A DNA stretch of 64,000 nt from an uncultured SAR116 cluster alpha proteobacterium (lineage in GTDB: Bacteria > Pseudomonadota > Alphaproteobacteria > Puniceispirillales > Puniceispirillaceae), in assembly GCA_902622515.1 (NCBI GenBank), contig CACNQE010000009.1, positions 5,001-69,000 on the forward strand, given 5' to 3'. Under the pieces are notes generated by a model. It was not told the DNA's origin. It saw nothing but the letters and a program-made list of their open reading frames with translations, and made no database searches. A program made the position numbers and the translations under genes. Position 1 is the first letter of the stretch. Every line of letters begins with the position of its first letter. Below, one piece after another: positions 58,938 through 64,000 of this stretch.

Positions 58938-59213
58938 TTAGGCGGCGCTAGCCGAGAGTTTTTTAACACTGGCGGCGAGTCGTGATATTTTTCTTGATGC
59001 TGTCTTCTTATGCAAGACGCCTTTGCTTACTCCCCGCATTATTTCTGGTTGAGCTAACCTTAGTGCGTCTTTAGCACCATCGGAATCTCCAACTTCGACC
59101 GCAGCTTCAACTTTTTTTATGAAGGTCCGGATACGACTTATTCTTGCCCTATTTATTTCGGCTCTAGCTAAATTTCGTCGAATTCTTTTCTTTGCCGACT
59201 GGTGGTTTGCCAT
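58938..59213 (-). CDS. rpsT: 30S ribosomal protein S20
   Basis: A 91-residue, lysine/arginine-rich helical ribosomal protein that binds 16S r[17 protein letters not shown] at the start and [16 protein letters not shown] near residue 65 are the family marks. It lies upstream of dnaA, as in many Alphaproteobacteria, with its own terminator. Confidence 0.97.
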   Translation of the reverse strand: MANHQSAKKRIRRNLARAEINRARISRIRTFIKKVEAAVEVGDSDGAKDALRLAQPEIMRGVSKGVLHKKTASRKISRLAASVKKLSASAA

Positions 59214-59310
59214 ATTTTACCCTTAAAACCCATAAAATTAAAATGGTGTATACGGCTGAAATATTAGTTTAGTCAAGCTGTAATTACCTTTTTCCTAATA
59301 ATTTTTAAAT

Positions 59311-59709
59311 TTATGGGATTGTTAAAGGAGTAATGCTTAATCTCCAGATTAAACCATTCAGATTGTTAGAGGATATGAACTGAAATTTTTCTTCTCCCCT
59401 ATGATATTGTTTTCCATATATTCTCCATCCGAGTTGTGGCATAACCTCACTATAAAATTCCTCGATTGATTCTCTACTATCACTCGATGTAGCTATTACG
59501 ATAATTATACGACCTGATGGAGAGTCAAAACCAAAACTTAATTCGGGTTCTATTTTCATTGACTCCATTACTGGGATATCGTCTATAAAGTTTAGTCTAA
59601 CATTTTCATCACATAACGAACTTTTTGCGCAAACAATCAATAGTGACATCGCAACAATGATAGCTTCATGTCTAAAAGAAAGTATCTTACTGTATTTCGA
59701 GTAATTCAT
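59311..59709 (-). CDS. Unknown exported protein between mutM and rpsT
   Basis: A 132-residue protein I cannot name. A hydrophobic segment (about residues 15-30, MSLLIVCAKSSL) suggests a signal peptide or anchor; the cysteines there do not form a proper lipobox. The mature part has DDIPVMESM, FGFDSPSGRIIIV near residue 62 and IEEFYSEVMPQLGW near 82. This has the look of a small alphaproteobacterial periplasmic domain in which a peptide-like tail says 'FY...LPQLGW'. Spacing of 40 bp after mutM suggests co-transcription. Confidence 0.7.
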   Translation of the reverse strand: MNYSKYSKILSFRHEAIIVAMSLLIVCAKSSLCDENVRLNFIDDIPVMESMKIEPELSFGFDSPSGRIIIVIATSSDSRESIEEFYSEVMPQLGWRIYGKQYHRGEEKFQFISSNNLNGLIWRLSITPLTIP

Positions 59710-59749
59710 TTCTAACGTCCTAATTTGAAAAAAATTATGGTAACACGAA

Positions 59750-60571
59750 TTAACGTTGGCATAAACTACAATAAAATGTTGTTCGCCCTGATTGTTTTAA
59801 CTCCTTTATGATCGAGCCACAATCAAGGCAAGGTTCTCCAGACCTTCCGTAAACCTGCAATGATTGGATAAAATAACCTATTTCGCCACCTGGTTGAATG
59901 TAATCACGAAGGCTAGTTCCCCCTGCATCAATAGCTTTAAGGAGTATAACTTTAATAGAGTCTACAAGTTTTTCTGCTCTTTTCTTTTTTAAAGTTCTAG
60001 CCTGGCGTTTTGGAGAGATTCCTGCCCTAAATAAGGCTTCCGATGCATAAATGTTCCCAATTCCTGCAATATTTCTTTGATCCAATAAGAACGTTTTTAT
60101 TGAACAAGTTTTACTGGCCGTCTTGGTGATTATATAATCAGGTGTAAATTCTTGGCTCAATGGTTCGGGGCCAAGGTTTTTTAAAAGCCAATGTGATAAG
60201 ACATATTCTTCTTTAAATAAGTCAACGCAACCAAACCTTCTAGGATCCGAAAATACCAGCCATTCCTCACTTTCAAAACCAATCGCAATATGGTCATGTT
60301 TTTGAAAGTTCGGTCGACTTTTATAGATTCGAAAAGCACCTGACATACCAAGGTGTATTAAAAGAATTTGCTTTGTAGAAAGGGGAATTAAAATATATTT
60401 TCCTCGTCTTTGTGGCTGCTTACAAATTACACCCTTAAGGGTTTTATTCAAAGATGTTGGAATAGGCCAACGCAAATTTTTTCTACCTACAAAAATGTCA
60501 GTGATCTTTTTTCCACTAGCAATTGAAGCAATGGCGCGTTTAACTGTTTCAACTTCTGGTAACTCTGGCAA
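59750..60571 (-). CDS. mutM: Formamidopyrimidine-DNA glycosylase
   Basis: A 273-residue base-excision glycosylase/AP lyase for 8-oxoguanine. The catalytic N-terminus PELPEVETVKR is processed after the initiator methionine (P2, E3). A helix-two-turn-helix motif (GIGNIYASEALF near residue 168) and a C-terminal zinc finger CLDCG...CSLCQR complete the enzyme. It is divergent from ubiE across 129 bp that hold two palindromes. Confidence 0.97.
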   Translation of the reverse strand: MPELPEVETVKRAIASIASGKKITDIFVGRKNLRWPIPTSLNKTLKGVICKQPQRRGKYILIPLSTKQILLIHLGMSGAFRIYKSRPNFQKHDHIAIGFESEEWLVFSDPRRFGCVDLFKEEYVLSHWLLKNLGPEPLSQEFTPDYIITKTASKTCSIKTFLLDQRNIAGIGNIYASEALFRAGISPKRQARTLKKKRAEKLVDSIKVILLKAIDAGGTSLRDYIQPGGEIGYFIQSLQVYGRSGEPCLDCGSIIKELKQSGRTTFYCSLCQR

Positions 60572-60635
60572 TCTTGCATTTCCTCTTTTTACTTTATCCT
60601 GTTATAACAAGTCCACAAATTGAAGCTTGGTATTT

Positions 60636-60666
60636 GATGAACTGGTTTCATCAACCTATATAGGTT
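60636..60666. promoter_or_regulatory. Two adjacent palindromes between mutM and ubiE
   Basis: GATGAA and TTCATC face each other around five bases (60636-60652). The perfect 14-base palindrome AACCTATATAGGTT (60653-60666) follows directly, 35 bp before the ubiE ATG. It is the most regular operator-like signal in a divergent gap in this window; the binding protein is unknown. Confidence 0.45.
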
Positions 60667-60700
60667 AAAAATATATGTTTATTTACAGGAAACTCAACAA

Positions 60701-61477
60701 ATGAGTAAAAGTGCAGAGAACACACAAATTCCGACGGGTAATTACCAAGTAGATTTTGGTTATCGAAAAGTTTCACTTACTCAAAAGCAAGATTTGGTGA
60801 ATGATGTTTTCAATTCTGTTGCACCTTCTTATGATATTATGAATGACTTAATGAGCATGGGTGTTCATAGACTTTGGAAGGAAACACTGCTTGACTGGAT
60901 GGCACCGCGCCCTAATCAAGTGCTAGCAGATTTGGCGGGTGGAACGGGAGATATTGCACTTCGCTTTGTTCAAAGAGGTGGTCAATTCGCATATATTATA
61001 GATATAAATCAGCAAATGCTAGCCTCAGGCCAAAAGAGAAAAGTAATGGAAAATTATAAAAATAAGCTTAACTGGCTACCTGGCGATGTGCAAGCTATAC
61101 CTTTAGCAGATAATAGTGTGGATAGAGTGACTATCGCCTTTGGACTTAGAAATGTTCCAGATCGAACCAAGGCATTAAAACAAATAGCTCGTATTCTTAA
61201 ACCCGGCGGGAGATTTTGTTGTCTTGAATTTTCACATGTAAAAAACCAATTATTATCTTTTATATACGATAAATGGTCTTTTGATGTGCTTCCCAGGCTC
61301 GGTCACCTCATAGCTGGCGATAGTCAATCTTATCAATATTTAGTAGAATCTATTCGCCAATTTCCATCCCAAACAGAGCTTAGTTTAATGATGGCAGATG
61401 CAGGAATGTCACAAATTAAAGTTAAAACACTTTCTGGCGGAATCGCAGCGATCCATTCAGGGTGGAAACTAGATTAA
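60701..61477 (+). CDS. ubiE: Ubiquinone/menaquinone biosynthesis C-methyltransferase
   Basis: A 258-residue SAM-dependent methyltransferase of the ubiquinone pathway. FNSVAPSYDIMNDLMSMGVH near residue 38 and the SAM loop DLAGGTGDIALRF near 85 are clear, as are AFGLRNVPDRTKAL near 147 and the C-terminal GGIAAIHSGWK. Its stop overlaps the ubiB start as TAATG. Confidence 0.97.
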   Translation: MSKSAENTQIPTGNYQVDFGYRKVSLTQKQDLVNDVFNSVAPSYDIMNDLMSMGVHRLWKETLLDWMAPRPNQVLADLAGGTGDIALRFVQRGGQFAYIIDINQQMLASGQKRKVMENYKNKLNWLPGDVQAIPLADNSVDRVTIAFGLRNVPDRTKALKQIARILKPGGRFCCLEFSHVKNQLLSFIYDKWSFDVLPRLGHLIAGDSQSYQYLVESIRQFPSQTELSLMMADAGMSQIKVKTLSGGIAAIHSGWKLD

Positions 61478-62997
61478 TGTCTTACCTGATAGCTATATTT
61501 AGACTTCCTTATATCGGACTTATACTTGGAAGGGCAGGAGTTTTAGGCCATATTAGTAGATTTGCACCATTACCTGCATGGCAAAAATCACTCTTCAGAT
61601 TCGTTAACTTTCTTGTAGCTGGTCAAAATAGCCAGAAAAATGCGGGTGAAACACTTTGTCTTGCTTTGCAAAAACTAGGTCCCGTATTCATAAAATTTGG
61701 ACAGGCGTTATCCACTCGTTCGGATTTACTTGGCCCAGATATTGCTCGCGGATTAGTAATGCTTCAAGATAGTATTCCTCCATTTTCATCACAAATTGCC
61801 AAGAAAATAATTGAACGTGAAACAGGAAAAAAAATTGAGGAAATCTTTGTTTTTTTTAAAGATCAACCTGTAGCTGCCGCTTCAGTTGCGCAAGTACACA
61901 GAGCAAAACTTACTGATGGACGTGACGTAGCGATAAAAATACTTCGTCCAAACATTCACAAACGTATGGCAAAAGATATAACTTTTTTTTATTCTCTTGC
62001 CAAAATAATGGAATTTCTTGCTCCGCAACTTAAAAGATTACGTTTAGTTATAGCTGTAGAACAGTTTAAACAATTAACTGAGCTCGAACTGGATATGCGG
62101 ATGGAAGCCGCTGCAGGTGGCAAATTACGAGATAATTTGGCATCTGATAAAGGTGTTCGAATTCCTTGGATAGAACATGGGCTTACAAGTAAAAATATTC
62201 TTGTTTGTGAATGGATTACAGGACATAGAATTGATGACGTAAAAGGCCTTGTTGCCTCGGGTCATACAATTGATGATATCACTAATAAAGCAGCAACGAG
62301 CTTTTTTAACCAAGTATTTAGAGATGGATATTTTCATGCAGATATGCATCCAGGAAATATATTTGTGACATCTGATGGAACGTTAGTGCCAATTGATTTT
62401 GGTATTATGGGGAGTCTTTTGCCGGAAGACAGATTTTTTTTAGGAAGTTTGCTTATAGCTCTACTGGAGAGAGATTATGATAAAGTTGCAAGACTACATT
62501 ATGATGCAGGTATGCTTCCAGAGGGGGCCTCTCTTTCATTATTTGCACAAAATTTGAGAGCGCTCGTTGACCCTGTAATGGATAAACCTTTAGATGAGAT
62601 AGAACTAAGTGAAGCCCTTGGTCAAATATTACAAATATCAGCTAGATTTAATATTTGCGTGCAGCCCCAGTTCAATCTACTTCAAAAAACAATGGTGATG
62701 GCTGAGGGTGTAGCACGCAGCCTCAATCCCAAAGCAAATATGTGGCATCTTGCAAAACCGCTTGCGTCTGAATGGATTCAGTCTCAGACAGGTTTTGCAT
62801 TGAAACTACAGGGATACTTCTCAGATATTGAACGGGTTGTTCGCACCCTCCCAAAGATTATAGATAAATATGAAAAGAGTTTAATAAAGCAAAATGCTGA
62901 AAGAAATGAAAACAAAAAATCTGTCTTTATGTCTAACTTAGGTTGGTTTTTTAGCGGCATAGCAATAAGTGTTGCTTTTTTTCTTTTTTACAGCTAA
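61477..62997 (+). CDS. ubiB: Ubiquinone biosynthesis regulatory kinase-like protein UbiB
   Basis: A 506-residue ABC1/ADCK-like atypical kinase needed for ubiquinone synthesis. KFGQALSTRSDLLGPDIARG near residue 77 (KxGQ motif), the alanine-rich loop AAASVAQVHRAKL near 134 and the catalytic DMHPGNIFV and PIDFGIMG motifs near 290-310 are intact. It ends in one transmembrane helix. The ATG overlapping the ubiE stop is preferred to an in-frame GTG five codons upstream. Confidence 0.95.
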   Translation: MSYLIAIFRLPYIGLILGRAGVLGHISRFAPLPAWQKSLFRFVNFLVAGQNSQKNAGETLCLALQKLGPVFIKFGQALSTRSDLLGPDIARGLVMLQDSIPPFSSQIAKKIIERETGKKIEEIFVFFKDQPVAAASVAQVHRAKLTDGRDVAIKILRPNIHKRMAKDITFFYSLAKIMEFLAPQLKRLRLVIAVEQFKQLTELELDMRMEAAAGGKLRDNLASDKGVRIPWIEHGLTSKNILVCEWITGHRIDDVKGLVASGHTIDDITNKAATSFFNQVFRDGYFHADMHPGNIFVTSDGTLVPIDFGIMGSLLPEDRFFLGSLLIALLERDYDKVARLHYDAGMLPEGASLSLFAQNLRALVDPVMDKPLDEIELSEALGQILQISARFNICVQPQFNLLQKTMVMAEGVARSLNPKANMWHLAKPLASEWIQSQTGFALKLQGYFSDIERVVRTLPKIIDKYEKSLIKQNAERNENKKSVFMSNLGWFFSGIAISVAFFLFYS

Positions 62998-63007
62998 CTT
63001 CAATTAT

Positions 63008-63033
63008 GTGAAAATTTCACCAAATTGTGAAAA
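63008..63033 (+). promoter_or_regulatory. GTGAAA half-site cluster before the HTH-coaBC start
   Basis: A perfect-armed palindrome GTGAAA-A-TTTCAC (63008-63020) is followed by a third GTGAAA at 63027, immediately before the ATG at 63034. The cluster fills the 36 bp gap after ubiB. An operator bound by the encoded helix-turn-helix domain is the natural guess. Confidence 0.5.
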
Positions 63034-64000
63034 ATGAGTTATCAAGATAAATTAAACTATTTGATTAATGCTTTTGGAGGCGCTGATAATTTTCAAAAAC
63101 TACTTGGCGTGGGTCCTAGTGCTTTAAGTAATTATAAAAGCCGAAAACATTTACCTTTGAACCAAGCAAAGAGATTATCTAAAATAGCCCCTCAGTTTGG
63201 TTTTAATTTAGACCCACATAGCCTGCAAATTAGGACTAGTGATAAAAATCAAAAAACGGAAATATTGCTTATTATAACTGGTGGTATTGCTGCATATAAA
63301 GCTCTTGAACTTATTAGACGATTACGAGATTTTGAATTCTCCATCACGGTGGTGATGACAGAGGCAGCCAAAAATTTTATAACACCGCTATCGGTATCTG
63401 CACTTACTGGAAATAAAGTTTACTCAAATTTATTTGATTTAACTGATGAGCAAGAAATGGGACATATACAACTTGCTCGCAAGGCGGAATTAATTTTAAT
63501 TGCTCCAGCAACAGCTAATTTTATTGGAAAAATGGCCCATGGGCTTGCTGATGATCTTGCAAGCACTATTTGTCTAGTAACAGACGCTCCTATTTTTGTT
63601 GCGCCCGCAATGAATCCACACATGTGGTCAAATATTGCAACTCAGGAAAACTGTACTACCCTGTTGAATAGAGCTGTTCGCTTCTTAGGTCCAGACAATG
63701 GCAATACCGCATGTGGGGAAATAGGCTCTGGTAGATTTGCCGATATCTCGTTCATTGTTTCTGAGATACAAAAAACATTACACATTAAGCTAAACGAAAA
63801 AATAAGAATTGGTAATAAAAGTCAGCAAAAACCATTGGACGGAATAAGAATTCTTATAACTGCAGGACCTACTTATGAGCCTGTTGACCCTGTGAGATTT
63901 ATTGGAAATAGATCATCTGGAAAGCAGGGATTTGCAATTGCAAATGCCTGCGCTGCTGCTGGCGCGTCAGTGTGTCTCATTTCAGGACCAGTTAATTTAG
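63034..64000 (+). CDS. coaBC: CoaBC (phosphopantothenoylcysteine decarboxylase/phosphopantothenate-cysteine ligase) with N-terminal HTH domain, partial
   Basis: The gene runs off the window, and 322 codons are visible. Residues 1 to about 60 form a small helix-turn-helix domain (helix NFQKLLGV, turn GPS, recognition helix ALSNYKSRK) in the same frame as a standard CoaBC. CoaC begins at [13 protein letters not shown] near 80. Its active-site histidine is in [16 protein letters not shown] follows, and the catalytic cysteine is in [10 protein letters not shown]. The CoaB nucleotide fold opens [20 protein letters not shown] near 285. There is no stop, and only a TTG without a Shine-Dalgarno between the parts, so they are one protein. 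It makes 4'-phosphopantetheine in coenzyme A synthesis. Confidence 0.88.
   Translation, partial: MSYQDKLNYLINAFGGADNFQKLLGVGPSALSNYKSRKHLPLNQAKRLSKIAPQFGFNLDPHSLQIRTSDKNQKTEILLIITGGIAAYKALELIRRLRDFEFSITVVMTEAAKNFITPLSVSALTGNKVYSNLFDLTDEQEMGHIQLARKAELILIAPATANFIGKMAHGLADDLASTICLVTDAPIFVAPAMNPHMWSNIATQENCTTLLNRAVRFLGPDNGNTACGEIGSGRFADISFIVSEIQKTLHIKLNEKIRIGNKSQQKPLDGIRILITAGPTYEPVDPVRFIGNRSSGKQGFAIANACAAAGASVCLISGPVNL

Noticed and set aside
60611-60618. GTCCACAA as a DnaA box
   Set aside because: Three mismatches to the nine-base consensus and no second copy nearby.

Overview
The window is a densely packed, AT-rich bacterial chromosome segment (I judge mid-thirties percent G+C by eye). Gaps are short, many starts are coupled (ATGA, TAATG, TGATG) and few Shine-Dalgarno sequences are strong. 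The gene content points to an aerobic, free-living, probably marine and streamlined Alphaproteobacterium, broadly SAR116/Rhodospirillales-like. The reasons are a RegB/RegA redox two-component pair, a DUF4864 protein, an alphaproteobacterial-type 230-residue PyrE, the rpsT-dnaA-dnaN-recF-gyrB block beside mutM-ubiE-ubiB-coaBC, and many ABC importers. I cannot name the species. I found no rRNA or tRNA gene, insertion sequence, prophage or CRISPR array.

Layout. 0-6.7 kb: small-molecule metabolism (PatB-type C-S lyase, SDR, hydroxypyruvate isomerase, glyoxalase I and II), a CWC zinc protein and TypA. 6.7-17.3 kb: a nucleoside uptake and salvage region. It holds pncA-tdk, upp, and a nine-gene same-strand unit reading pyrE - ribokinase - nucleoside hydrolase - Fe(II)/2OG oxygenase - BMP binding protein - ATPase - two permeases - cdd. 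17.3-24.1 kb: a polyamine importer (potFGHI), pyrC, and a DadA-type FAD enzyme behind a tandem glycine riboswitch. 24.2-33 kb: membrane pyrophosphatase, FAD monooxygenase, exported glutathione peroxidase, and a basic amino acid ABC operon ending in an M14/AstE-like hydrolase whose start codon appears to be ATA. 33-50 kb: trhO, rpe coupled to a DEAH helicase, XdhC, MFS, two glycosyltransferases, an orphan FbpB-like permease, ppk1-ppx, three EamA transporters and a DUF4864 protein. 50.5-64 kb: regA-regB, gyrB, recF, dnaN, dnaA, rpsT, an unknown exported protein and mutM on the minus strand, then ubiE, ubiB and a partial coaBC on the plus strand.

How the genes fit together. The 8.7-17.3 kb unit reads as a pathway: import a nucleoside, perhaps oxidise it, cleave it to base plus ribose, phosphorylate the ribose and recycle the base. 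The 28-33 kb and 17-21 kb operons import nitrogen-rich solutes. Glycine sensed by RNA probably sets dadA-pyrC expression.

The least ordinary items are: (1) a coaBC gene that begins with an in-frame helix-turn-helix domain, preceded by a GTGAAA-A-TTTCAC palindrome and a further GTGAAA half-site touching the start codon; (2) an isopenicillin-N-synthase-like oxygenase inside the nucleoside operon; (3) the probable ATA start of the M14 gene; (4) stem-loops just after three binding-protein genes; (5) regBA coupled directly to gyrB. Several gene starts were revised from the longest possible reading frame (gloB, ribokinase, nucleoside hydrolase, potG, dadA, dnaN, ubiB, M14 hydrolase, first EamA gene).
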